64,000 nt of DNA from Spiractinospora alimapuensis. GTDB lineage: Bacteria; Actinomycetota; Actinomycetes; Streptosporangiales; Streptosporangiaceae. The position numbers and the translations under genes are program-made. Below are positions 1-7,569 of the stretch, one piece after another. The notes below the pieces were generated by a model. It was given only the letters and a program-made list of their open reading frames with translations, had not been told where the DNA came from and did no database searches. The stretch spans positions 620,001 through 684,000 of the forward strand of contig NZ_CP072467.1 in assembly GCF_018437505.1 (NCBI RefSeq). The letters are read 5' to 3'. Position 1 is the stretch's first letter, and every line of letters starts with the position of its first letter.

Positions 1-215
1 GTGAACCACAGCCCGCCGTCGGGGCCGGGCGTGATGACGGTCGGGCCGGACTCCGGTGCGCCGAGCGGATAGGTCCGCACGTCGCCGTCGGGGGTGGCCC
101 GGGCGATCGCGCCCGCGTGGACGAGGGTGACCCACAGCGCGCCGTCCGGTCCGGAAACGACGTCGTAGGGGCCACCGTGGTCGGAGATCGAAACGCTGGA
201 CAGCCGATCAGTCAT
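1..215 (-). CDS. vgb: Streptogramin B lyase (Vgb-like), N-terminal part
   Basis: Only the first 71 codons are in the window; the gene runs off the left edge. The visible part holds repeated blade motifs (GPDGALWVT near residue 24 and GPDGGLWF near residue 63) typical of the seven-bladed propeller of virginiamycin B lyase, which linearises type B streptogramins by cleaving their ester bond. The catalytic His and Mg-binding residues lie outside the window, so activity cannot be judged, and other NHL/SMP-30-like propellers share this repeat. The ATG follows an AAGGA ribosome site and lies 36 bases behind the ABC-F gene, so the two are probably co-transcribed as a resistance pair. Confidence 0.7.
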   Translation of the reverse strand, partial: MTDRLSSVSISDHGGPYDVVSGPDGALWVTLVHAGAIARATPDGDVRTYPLGAPESGPTVITPGPDGGLWF

Positions 216-251
216 GGTGTGTCCTTCACTGGTGGGTGCGGATCGTGGTGC

Positions 252-1862
252 TTAGGCCTCGGACGGCGCCGGCTCCACCCTTAGTTCGGTGCCGGTCCAG
301 CGTTCGCGGAGCCGCCGGTCGTGGCTGACGACGACCAGGGCGCCGGTGAACGCGAGCAACGCGGCCTCCAGTTCCTCGACGAGGGTCGGTGAGAGGTGAT
401 TGGTCGGCTCGTCGAGGAGCAGGACATCGACGGGTTCGCTGAGGACGCACGCGAGCATGAGGCGTTGCCGCTGGCCCACCGACAGCTTCTCCACCGGGAT
501 CCGCAGCCGTTCCCGGTCGAACAGACCGAAGGACAGCAACTGGGCGTGGTGGGCGTCCGGCGGCCCGGGCCTACCCCGTGCGAAGGCCTCGGACAGGGTG
601 TCGCCGGGTGCGCCGACGTCGGGGTCCTGGGGCAGGTAGCCGATCCGGCCGCGCCGCGTCACGGTGCCGGTATGGGGTTGGAGGTCCCCGGCCAGCAGCC
701 GCATGAGGGTGCTCTTGCCGGCGCCGTTGCCGCCCGTGACCAGCAGACGCTGCCCCGGTTCCACGGCGAGGCTGGTCTCGGTGAGGCGCCCCTCGACCGA
801 CACCGCGTCGGCGGTGATGACGGCGTGGGCGGCACTGGCGTCGGTGAAGGTGGGGGTGAAGCGGAGCGGCTCGGGCGGTTGGGGCACGGGCCGATCGAGG
901 AGCCGCCGGAGCCGCTCCTCAGCGGCACGGATCCGGGCGGAGAGCGACTTCTCCACCCAGTCGCCGCGCATGCCGTAGGCCATCTTGTTGCGGTCCTTCA
1001 TGGCGCGGCCCGGGGCGACGCGACGTGCCGTGGTGGCCGTAGCCTCCCGCGCCGCCGCGACCTTCGTCTCCCACTCGGCGTGGTCCTGCGCCCACCGTCG
1101 GCGCGCGGCCTCCTTCTCGGCGAGGTAGGTCGTGTACCCACCGCCGTAGCGGGTCACGACGCGGCGGTCCCCGTCCACCTCGAACAAGGTGGTCACGGCG
1201 CGGTCGAGGAAGGTGCGGTCGTGGGTGACGGTGACCGTGGTGCCGCGTCGGGCGCGCAGATGATCCTCGAGCCAGACCAGCGCGTCGTCGTCGAGGTGGT
1301 TGGTCGGCTCGTCGAGGAGCAGCACCTCGGGCGCGGCGGCCAGCAGCGTGGCCAGGCGCAGCCGGGCCTGCTCTCCGCCGGACAGTTCGCCGACCGTGCG
1401 CTCACGCGGTAGCGCGCGTAGACCGAGCCCGCTGAGGGCCCGTTCCACGCGGGCGTCGGCGTCGTAGCCGCCGCGCAGCTCGTAGACGGTCTGGAGGTCG
1501 GAGTACTCGTCGAAGACCCCGGTGTCGCCGGCCGCCATGGCCGACTCCAGGTGCCGCAGGCGTGTGGCGATGGCGCGGAGGTCGGAGAGCGCGGCGTCGA
1601 TGACCTTCTGGACGGTCAGGTAACCCGCGAGCCGTGCGTCCTGGGCGAGGTAGCCGACGCCCCCGGCGGCCAGGACGGTGACCTGGCCGGCGTCGGGGGT
1701 CTCCTCACCGGCGAGCAGCCTGAGGAGGGTGGACTTGCCCGAGCCGTTCTCCCCGACGATCGCGCTGTGTGCCCCTACGGGGAAGGCGCAGGTGACGTCG
1801 GCGAGGACGGTGTTGTCATTGAAGGACTTGCTGAGGTCGCGAACGGTGAGTTGGGTGGTCAC
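252..1862 (-). CDS. ABC-F ATPase, antibiotic resistance/ribosome protection type
   Basis: This 536-residue protein has two ABC ATPase domains and no membrane segments, the ABC-F layout. Walker A is at residues 37-44 (GENGSGKS) and again in the second half (GGNGAGKST). Signatures are LSGGEQARL and LSVGQRQRL, and each half has a Walker B ending LLLDEPTNHL. A basic, helical linker separates the halves, as in ABC-F proteins that reach into the ribosome to displace bound antibiotics. GTG at 1862 is preferred because a GGAG site sits 7 bases upstream; an ATG at 1880 would add six residues and has no such site. The lyase gene behind it suggests macrolide/streptogramin-type resistance. The drug spectrum cannot be read from sequence. 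Confidence 0.88.
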   Translation of the reverse strand: MTTQLTVRDLSKSFNDNTVLADVTCAFPVGAHSAIVGENGSGKSTLLRLLAGEETPDAGQVTVLAAGGVGYLAQDARLAGYLTVQKVIDAALSDLRAIATRLRHLESAMAAGDTGVFDEYSDLQTVYELRGGYDADARVERALSGLGLRALPRERTVGELSGGEQARLRLATLLAAAPEVLLLDEPTNHLDDDALVWLEDHLRARRGTTVTVTHDRTFLDRAVTTLFEVDGDRRVVTRYGGGYTTYLAEKEAARRRWAQDHAEWETKVAAAREATATTARRVAPGRAMKDRNKMAYGMRGDWVEKSLSARIRAAEERLRRLLDRPVPQPPEPLRFTPTFTDASAAHAVITADAVSVEGRLTETSLAVEPGQRLLVTGGNGAGKSTLMRLLAGDLQPHTGTVTRRGRIGYLPQDPDVGAPGDTLSEAFARGRPGPPDAHHAQLLSFGLFDRERLRIPVEKLSVGQRQRLMLACVLSEPVDVLLLDEPTNHLSPTLVEELEAALLAFTGALVVVSHDRRLRERWTGTELRVEPAPSEA

Positions 1863-1932
1863 AGTGGTGCTCCGAAGCATTCGAGGGTGTGGCCCCCAGG
1901 GGCCAGGTCAGGTGAATGCCTCGGATGAGCAT
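1816..1932 (-). CDS. Possible 38-residue leader ORF overlapping the ABC-F start
   Basis: A short frame begins ATG at 1932 with a GGGAG site 7 bases ahead and ends inside the ABC-F coding region in another frame. It covers the ABC-F start and the 1890-1905 hairpin. Ribosome-protection ABC-F and erm genes are often controlled by drug-stalled leader peptides, so this is a candidate leader. No homology supports it and it could be chance. Confidence 0.22.
   Translation of the reverse strand: MLIRGIHLTWPLGATPSNASEHHCDHPTHRSRPQQVLQ
1890..1905 (-). promoter_or_regulatory. Hairpin just upstream of ABC-F start
   Basis: TGGCCCC and GGGGCCA form a 7-base stem with a 2-base gap, 27 bases before the GTG start. 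It lies in the transcribed leader and inside the short leader ORF, so it could act in translational or transcriptional attenuation. No T-run follows it. Confidence 0.35.
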
Positions 1933-2181
1933 CAATGGACTCCCACGGTCGACGACAGGTCCGTTCGCACGATGCCTCATCGTTCCCCACCAGCGCAAGC
2001 GCATTTTGTATCTGGCTGCGGTGCGCGTCCTCGTGCTCTCGAAAGCTCTCTTACTACCATTCGCGGGGATGTTCCCTGCCCGAATGTGAGCCACCGCGAG
2101 GCGGCGGGTGGCTCGGAACCTCGACAGGGCTGGTGACGAGGCCAGTGCCGACGGCCGGAGCGATGAAAGGAACGCGAGTTG

Positions 2182-2203
2182 TCGACGCTGGTCACAGCGT
2201 CGA
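2182..2203 (+). promoter_or_regulatory. Perfect palindrome at the hydrolase ribosome site
   Basis: TCGACGCTG and CAGCGTCGA (9-base arms, 4-base GTCA centre). The right arm runs into the GAGG ribosome site (2202-2205) of the hydrolase at 2214. Either a bound repressor or an RNA hairpin here would limit translation or transcription of that gene. Confidence 0.45.
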
Positions 2204-2213
2204 GGATCGAGTC

Positions 2214-3116
2214 ATGAGCAACCCTTACCTGACACACATGCCTGCCGGTCTACGCGTCGAACCTGAGCCGCCTCGTGAGTCCGTCTGGCAACAACACGGC
2301 GACATCACCGTGCACGTAGAGCGGATCGGCGACCCCGACGCGCCGCGCCGTGTCGTCTTCCTGCACGGCGCGGGTGGACACGCGGGAATGCTTCGGCCGT
2401 TCGCATCCGCCGTCGCCGCGCGCGGTGTGTACGTCATCGTTCCCGACTTCCCCGGCTATGGCCGGACACAGGTTCCCGATCGCGGAGCCATCCGATATCC
2501 GGACTGGATTCGTGTCGGTTGTGAGCTTGTCCGTGCCGAACGCGACGCTCACGCAGGCACCCTTGATCTTTTCGGTGCCAGCATTGGTGGTCTACTCGCC
2601 TATGACATCGCGACGCGGACCAAAGCGGTCGACACGGTGTTCGCCACCTGCTTTCTGGACCCGCGGCGCCTGGACGCTCGGCGTCGTATTTCTCGCTACC
2701 CGTGGTTCGGAGATGTTGGACCTACCCTCATGCGGGTGATAGCTGGGCCGATGGCGAGCGCTGAAGTCCCGATGCGGTGGATAGCGAACATGACGGCGAT
2801 GAGCAACGATCCCGCGGTGAACCAGGCTGTTCTCCGGGATCCGTACGGCGGGGGGAACAGCATGCCGTTGGGCTTCACGCGGAGCTTCATGGAGATGGCG
2901 CCTGCGATGGAACCAGAGGATGCCGTCGACCTGCCCGTAGTGTTGACCCATCCGGGGGCCGACCAGTGGACGCCGCTGGAGATGAGTCTGCCGTTCTACG
3001 AGCGGCTGGCGGGGCCCAAGCGGCTGGTCGTACTGGAGAACGCCGGACACCTTCCCGTCGAGGAACCCGGGGTGACCCAACTGATCGACGCGATCGCCGA
3101 TCCGCCGGTTCTCTGA
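2214..3116 (+). CDS. Alpha/beta hydrolase
   Basis: A 300-residue alpha/beta-hydrolase-fold protein. The oxyanion HG pair is at residues 51-52, the nucleophile Ser123 is in GASIGG, the acid is probably Asp250 (GADQW) and the base His279 (AGHLPVEEPG). This is the usual order for esterases and C-C hydrolases of the family. No signal peptide is seen, so it is cytosolic. The ATG at 2214 has GAGG 8 bases upstream; an in-frame ATG at 2163 has a weaker site. It is divergent from the ABC-F operon across about 350 bases. The substrate is unknown. Confidence 0.8.
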   Translation: MSNPYLTHMPAGLRVEPEPPRESVWQQHGDITVHVERIGDPDAPRRVVFLHGAGGHAGMLRPFASAVAARGVYVIVPDFPGYGRTQVPDRGAIRYPDWIRVGCELVRAERDAHAGTLDLFGASIGGLLAYDIATRTKAVDTVFATCFLDPRRLDARRRISRYPWFGDVGPTLMRVIAGPMASAEVPMRWIANMTAMSNDPAVNQAVLRDPYGGGNSMPLGFTRSFMEMAPAMEPEDAVDLPVVLTHPGADQWTPLEMSLPFYERLAGPKRLVVLENAGHLPVEEPGVTQLIDAIADPPVL

Positions 3117-3166
3117 GGTGTCGTAGACCGCAAGGGAGGCTGCGTCGGCCTCCACTGTCGATTGCC

Positions 3167-3182
3167 TTGACACCAGTGTCAA
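3167..3182 (+). promoter_or_regulatory. MerR operator and promoter of the merR gene
   Basis: TTGACACCAGTGTCAA is an inverted repeat (TTGACAC/GTGTCAA) with a TAGGTT -10-like element at 3188-3193. Nearly the same site precedes the MFS gene at 3631, which points to one regulator controlling both genes. Confidence 0.65.
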
Positions 3183-3199
3183 CCCCCTAGGTTGGCATC

Positions 3200-3628
3200 A
3201 TGGGCTCTACTGAGTTATCGCAGATCGGGGCGGCGGCGGAACGGTCGGGGGCAAGCCCGCGTTCCCTGCGTTATTACGAGCAGCAGGGGCTGCTGTCGCC
3301 GGGGCGGGACGCCAACGGTTACCGCGTGTACGACGAGACCTCCATCGTGCGGGCGCGCAACATCAAGGATCTCCTGGACATCGGGCTCACTGTGGACGAC
3401 CTGCGTGGGCCGGTGATGGACACGTGTCTGGACCGACCGCTGGCGGACACCCCCATGTGTGCGAACAAGCTGGAGACCGCGCGGCGTCGGCTCGCCGGAC
3501 TGGACGAACGCATCGAGCGGCTGCGGCGCCTTCGGGAACGGCTCGCCCGCTACAACGCGGAGCTGGAGGCCACGGCGGCCCTCGGCGCCGAGGACCCCAA
3601 TCCGGCGGGTTCTCCCACGCCCGCTTGA
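3200..3628 (+). CDS. MerR family transcriptional regulator
   Basis: A 142-residue protein with an N-terminal winged HTH of the MerR type (RSLRYYEQQGLLSP near residues 20-33) followed by a long dimerisation helix rich in Arg and Leu (about 88-125). The two central Cys residues are not arranged like a CueR or ZntR metal loop, so the signal is more likely an organic compound or stress. The same palindrome lies before this gene and before the MFS gene 36 bases downstream, so it most likely controls its own synthesis and the pump. Confidence 0.85.
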   Translation: MGSTELSQIGAAAERSGASPRSLRYYEQQGLLSPGRDANGYRVYDETSIVRARNIKDLLDIGLTVDDLRGPVMDTCLDRPLADTPMCANKLETARRRLAGLDERIERLRRLRERLARYNAELEATAALGAEDPNPAGSPTPA

Positions 3629-3630
3629 CC

Positions 3631-3645
3631 TTGACACCCGTGTCA
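3631..3645 (+). promoter_or_regulatory. MerR operator of the MFS gene
   Basis: TTGACAC-cc-GTGTCA with an upstream TTGACC (3625-3630) and a downstream TACCGT (3652-3657). The spacer between these is about 20-21 bases with the palindrome inside it, the over-long spacing typical of MerR-activated promoters. Confidence 0.65.
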
Positions 3646-3664
3646 GGGTCCTACCGTCCTGGCC

Positions 3665-4897
3665 ATGACAGCACAACCAGGTCGGACGCCGTCCGGCACC
3701 GGGGCCGGGTGGCTTGCCTGCCTGGTCCTCGCCACCTTCGTCATCGGCACCGACGATTTCATCATCGCCGGGGTGCTTCCGGTTCTCGCGGCGGATCTCG
3801 GGGTCGGTGAGGCGACGGCCGGCCAACTCGTCACCGGGTTCTCCCTGACCTACGCGGTCGCGGCCCTGCCGCTCGCGGTCGCCACCGCGCGGTTGCCGCG
3901 CAAGGCCCTGGTGGTGGGCGGGCTTACCGTGTTCGCGGTCCTCAATCTGTTGGCCGCCGCCGCACCCGGGTTCGTCGCGCTGATGACCCTGCGGATCGTC
4001 ACCGCCGCCGTGGCCGCGTCGATCACGCCCGCGGTGTTCGCGATGGCGGCGAGCATGGCCGCCCCGGGGCGCTCGGGACGCGCCATCGGGGCGGTGGCGT
4101 CCGGACTGACCGTCTCCCTGCTCGTCGGCGTGCCGCTGGGCACCCTGATCAGTGACGCCTTCGGGTGGCGGGCGACGTTCGTCGCGGTGGCCCTGTTCGC
4201 CGGCGCCGTGGTGGTGGCGAGTCTGCGGCTCCTGCCGCGCGTCCCCGGGGCGCCGGAGCTCACCGTCGGCGAACAACTGCGGACCCTGCGGCGGCCCGCC
4301 GTCCTGCTCTGCGTCGCCGGAACGACGGTCGGCGCGAGCTGCGGGCTCATGATCTACACCTACATCGCTCCCCTGACCCAGGACCTCACCGGTGCCGGCG
4401 GGGCGGCGCTCGCCTTCTTCATCGCGGTGGCGGGAGCGGCGGGTGCCGTGGGCGCGTACCTCGGCGGTCAACTCAACGACCGGTGGGGGACCGACCGGGC
4501 CCTCGTCGCCACGTGCGCGGCGATGGTCTCCTCGGCCGCGATCCTCACCGCGATCGGTGCCCTCGGTGGCGGCGCCGCACCGGTCTGGCTGGTGGTGGCG
4601 ACGCTCGTGCTGTGGGGCCTCGGCGGATGGGGATTCAACCCGCCGATGAACGCCCGCATCCTCAGACTGGCCGGCGACGCCGGTACCCAAGCCGTCGCGC
4701 TCAACACCAGTGCCCTCTACGTGGGCACCGCTCTCGCCGGGGCGATCGGCGGCGCAGCACTCGCCCACAACGGCGGACCCGGGGTCGCGCTCGCGGCGAC
4801 GGCCATGGGCGTCGCCGGCCTCGTCGTGATGGTGGTATCGGTGCGGTTGTTCCCGCTGCCGAGAGCCGAGGCCTCGGCCGTGGGCAAGGGCGGCTGA
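3665..4897 (+). CDS. MFS drug efflux transporter (DHA1, CmlR/AraJ-like)
   Basis: A 410-residue integral membrane protein with about 12 hydrophobic segments. It has the DHA1 features of a D-x-F motif in the first helix (GTDDFIIAG) and a G-x-P stretch in helix 5 (VGVPLGTLISDAFGWR). The family exports drugs or sugars using the proton gradient. It begins 36 bases after merR, with its own MerR-type promoter in the gap. The regulator-pump arrangement suggests inducible export of the compound sensed by the MerR protein. Confidence 0.85.
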   Translation: MTAQPGRTPSGTGAGWLACLVLATFVIGTDDFIIAGVLPVLAADLGVGEATAGQLVTGFSLTYAVAALPLAVATARLPRKALVVGGLTVFAVLNLLAAAAPGFVALMTLRIVTAAVAASITPAVFAMAASMAAPGRSGRAIGAVASGLTVSLLVGVPLGTLISDAFGWRATFVAVALFAGAVVVASLRLLPRVPGAPELTVGEQLRTLRRPAVLLCVAGTTVGASCGLMIYTYIAPLTQDLTGAGGAALAFFIAVAGAAGAVGAYLGGQLNDRWGTDRALVATCAAMVSSAAILTAIGALGGGAAPVWLVVATLVLWGLGGWGFNPPMNARILRLAGDAGTQAVALNTSALYVGTALAGAIGGAALAHNGGPGVALAATAMGVAGLVVMVVSVRLFPLPRAEASAVGKGG

Positions 4898-4936
4898 CTC
4901 CTCGCGTCCCGGCAGCCCGCGACCTCGGGGACGCGG

Positions 4937-5587
4937 CTACCCGGACGCTTCGGGGACCCTTCCCGCGTAGAGGAAGACCCCGAGGTCCTCGACGTCGCCG
5001 TCGAGACGGAGCCGCATGTCCTCCGACGCGGTACGGGTCATTCCCCTTTTCTCATAGAAGCCGTAGGAGCAGAGCGAGTCGGTGTAGAGGTAGAAGTCCG
5101 TCCGGTCGTGGTGACGCAGGTGCCGCATGTAGTCCTGGTACAGCGTCGTTCCGACGCCGGAGCCCCGGGTGGAGGCGTCGACCGCGAAGAGCGTGAGCTC
5201 GTCGGTCAGCGGCGCGGAGGTGGCGCGGCGCAGCCTGCGGTAGATCGCGTCGAAGGTGAAGAACTGCGCGAGCGAGCGCAGGTCGAAGAACCCGGTGACA
5301 ACGATCCTGGCCAGGTGGAACCAGGTGAGAAGCCGGTTCCGGGTCACGTGCGGGAGTCGCGGGGTGCCGGGAACGCGGCCCATGACGACTCCGACCACCC
5401 GCCCATCCATGAGCGCGACCCGCGCGTAGGTGCTGGCCAGGAGGCGATCGCGGAGGTAGAACTCCAAGGCGCTGTCGAGCGGACGGTTCGTGCGCATGTA
5501 TCGGTGGATGTGGAACGCCTCGTTGATCATGGACTTGACGTCGGTGGCGTCGCGTTCCTGGTAGGGGCGGTAGGTGATGTCGGTCAT
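4937..5587 (-). CDS. GNAT family N-acetyltransferase
   Basis: A 216-residue protein with the GNAT acetyl-CoA loop near residues 146-157 (VDASTRGSGVGTTLY, Q/RxxGxG/A form) followed by a C-terminal YGFYEKRGM element usual in the family. Its ATG overlaps the TGA of the upstream TetR gene (ATGA at 5584-5587), so the two are translationally coupled. The acceptor is unknown; the TetR partner suggests inducible modification of a small molecule. Confidence 0.82.
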   Translation of the reverse strand: MTDITYRPYQERDATDVKSMINEAFHIHRYMRTNRPLDSALEFYLRDRLLASTYARVALMDGRVVGVVMGRVPGTPRLPHVTRNRLLTWFHLARIVVTGFFDLRSLAQFFTFDAIYRRLRRATSAPLTDELTLFAVDASTRGSGVGTTLYQDYMRHLRHHDRTDFYLYTDSLCSYGFYEKRGMTRTASEDMRLRLDGDVEDLGVFLYAGRVPEASG

Positions 5588-6264
5588 GGTCGTCCCTTGT
5601 CCTCTGTGGGGGTTCGATCCGGTTGGGCGGGGCCGCCGGGATCTCGCTTCCGGGTGAACTCGGCGACGAGTTCGGCGAACCGGGCGAGGCTCTCCCGGGC
5701 GGCCTCGTCGTCGCGGTGGGCGAGCCACGACCACACGACACCGTTGAGGGTGGCGGCCACCAGCTCGGCGAGTGTTCCCTCCCCGCGCGTGAAGGTCAGG
5801 TCAGCCTCGACTCCGAGGCGTGCGACGTATCCGGCGATCTTCTCCAGTGACGCCCGGTGCCCCCAGTGGGGCAGCTCGCGAAGCTCCGGGTCACGGAGCA
5901 CGAAGCTGCCGAGATCGAAGAGCACCAGTTGTGCCTCGGGGTCGGCCTCGACCTGGGACCAGTAGGCGAACAGGAGCCGTTGGATGTTCTCCCCCGCGCT
6001 TACCTCAGGCGAGATCTCCGGCCACGTGGCCTCCAGGTCGAACTCGATGTCGCTGGCGAGCAGGGCCGCGTAGAGCTCCCTCTTGCCGCGGAAGCAGTAG
6101 TGGAAGGCCCCGTGCGGCATGCCCGCCTCCGCGCAGATGGCTCGGGTGGTCGCCGCGGCGATCCCCTCACGTTTCATCACCCGCAGCGACGCCGCGAGGA
6201 GCCGTCGCCGGCGCTCGTCGGCGGTGATCCGCGTGCGCGCCACCTGGGTCGTCTGGTCGCTCAT
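5584..6264 (-). CDS. TetR family transcriptional regulator
   Basis: A 226-residue TetR protein with its HTH near residues 36-64 (TTRAICAEAGMPHGAFHYCF) and a variable C-terminal ligand domain. Start chosen at ATG 6264; an upstream frame to 6351 would extend over the operator. The palindrome at 6292-6311, just ahead of the start, suggests autoregulation together with the overlapping acetyltransferase gene. Confidence 0.87.
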   Translation of the reverse strand: MSDQTTQVARTRITADERRRRLLAASLRVMKREGIAAATTRAICAEAGMPHGAFHYCFRGKRELYAALLASDIEFDLEATWPEISPEVSAGENIQRLLFAYWSQVEADPEAQLVLFDLGSFVLRDPELRELPHWGHRASLEKIAGYVARLGVEADLTFTRGEGTLAELVAATLNGVVWSWLAHRDDEAARESLARFAELVAEFTRKRDPGGPAQPDRTPTEDKGRP

Positions 6265-6291
6265 GCCCCCACCATAGGTGTTGGCCGCCCG

Positions 6292-6311
6292 ACTTGGCCA
6301 ATTGACCAAGT
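6292..6311 (-). promoter_or_regulatory. Probable TetR operator
   Basis: ACTTGG-N8-CCAAGT with a near-palindromic centre (ccaattga). Further TTGGCC half-sites lie at 6281-6286 and, inverted, 6316-6322, giving clustered sites 28 bases upstream of the TetR start. Confidence 0.6.
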
Positions 6312-6393
6312 CAGATGGCCAAGAAGGGTTTGCGACTGGGGTGACCCCCACGAACCCTTGGCGACCACGCTCCGTCTCTTCTCGGGGCTGGCC

Positions 6394-7569
6394 TCACGAC
6401 CGGTTGTCGTCCTTCTCCCCGCCGTCGACGTCGGGCGTCGGGGTCGGAGCCGCGCCGTTCGAGGGCTGGACGGTGTCGGGCACGTCGGCGAGGGACCACT
6501 CGTCGGGGTGCGGCGCGAGTGGCTCGTCGCTCAACGGCTCAGGGGTCGGTGGGTCGTCGAGGCCGGGAACATCGAAGGCCGCGCGCAGGTGGTCGGCGTA
6601 CTCGCGGTTCCCGTGCGTGCTCAGAACCTCGGTCAGGCGGTCGACGAAGGTCTCTCGGGCGAACCCGTCCATGTCCTTGGCCGCGTCGGCGACCACGGTG
6701 ACCCACAGGTCCCGCGGGTCCGGCGCCGCGGGGTCGGACGGCCGCTCGGCGGCGGGTGGGTGAGTCGGGTTCGGGGGCGGGGATTCGGGTCCGGAGCCCG
6801 ACAGGTCCCGGTACAACTGCGGCACGGGGGCGCCGGTCGCGGCGGCGGACAGGGTCGAGAGCGTCCCGATGCGCTCGACGGTGTCCTCGACGCGGTCGGG
6901 GTTGCGGGCCAGCCACCACACCAGGGCCCGTCCCGGGTCGGCGAGCGCGTCCTCTCCGAGGTATTGGCGTTCCAGGCGTTCCAGTGCGCGTTCCTCCTCG
7001 CGGGCGGCCTGCTTCTTGCGGACCTCCCGCAGTTGAGTCAGTCGTTCCCGGTCGGAGTCGGCGAGCTCCAGTTGGACGTCCTCGGCCCACACGTAGCTCA
7101 CTCCCGGGTGAGGGCAGGGCCCGCCGCTGAGCACGAACGCGAGCTGGTGTCGCACGGCCTCGAACTCGTCGGGGTCCTCCGAGCGGAGATGGTGCCCCGC
7201 ACGCTCCCGGATGTTGAGGATCGCCGCGGCCTCGGCCTTGTGGTCGCTGAGGTCGGGGCCGCGCCAGCAGACCACGGCGCTGAGGAGGAACCGGTAGTCC
7301 TCGCGCGCACTGGCGAAGGACTCGCGCACCAGGTGCTTGCGTCGGGAGGACGGCTCGTCCGGCGGCTCCGGGGCAGGTGTCGCGGGGAACGTGGTCCGCT
7401 CCTGCGGGGCGGTCGGCCGTGCGCCGCCGCGGGTGAGGAACAGCGCTCCGGCCGCCACGAGCAGTGCCACGCCCGGGATAAGGACCCACCAGCCGAGGAG
7501 CGGCGCGGTGAGGGCGAGGGCGACGCTCGTGACGCACAGGATCATCAGGAGACGGGACGTGGAGTTCAC
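6394..7569 (-). CDS. Membrane-anchored protein of the cyclase/P-loop operon, unknown function
   Basis: I do not recognise this 391-residue protein. Two hydrophobic segments near residues 7-25 and 27-46 form a membrane hairpin. A Pro-rich linker follows, then a cytosolic helical region with an Arg/Glu-rich coiled-coil-like stretch (about residues 165-205, RKKQAAREEERALERLERQ) and an acidic, Pro-rich tail. Its GTG overlaps the stop of the 663-residue P-loop gene (GTGA), so it is the third gene of a coupled operon with the cyclase-like protein. A membrane-anchored partner or effector for that system is an inference. No cyclic-nucleotide-binding domain is visible in it. Confidence 0.75.
   Translation of the reverse strand: MNSTSRLLMILCVTSVALALTAPLLGWWVLIPGVALLVAAGALFLTRGGARPTAPQERTTFPATPAPEPPDEPSSRRKHLVRESFASAREDYRFLLSAVVCWRGPDLSDHKAEAAAILNIRERAGHHLRSEDPDEFEAVRHQLAFVLSGGPCPHPGVSYVWAEDVQLELADSDRERLTQLREVRKKQAAREEERALERLERQYLGEDALADPGRALVWWLARNPDRVEDTVERIGTLSTLSAAATGAPVPQLYRDLSGSGPESPPPNPTHPPAAERPSDPAAPDPRDLWVTVVADAAKDMDGFARETFVDRLTEVLSTHGNREYADHLRAAFDVPGLDDPPTPEPLSDEPLAPHPDEWSLADVPDTVQPSNGAAPTPTPDVDGGEKDDNRS

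Noticed and set aside
396-1412. Long plus-strand frame of 338 codons opposite the ABC-F gene
   Set aside because: Shadow of a GC-rich coding strand; the ABC-F motifs are all in the minus-strand frame and this product has no recognisable motif.
1863-2213. WhiB7-type promoter ahead of the ABC-F gene
   Set aside because: No clear AT-rich box next to a good -35/-10 pair was found by eye; a motif scan would be needed.
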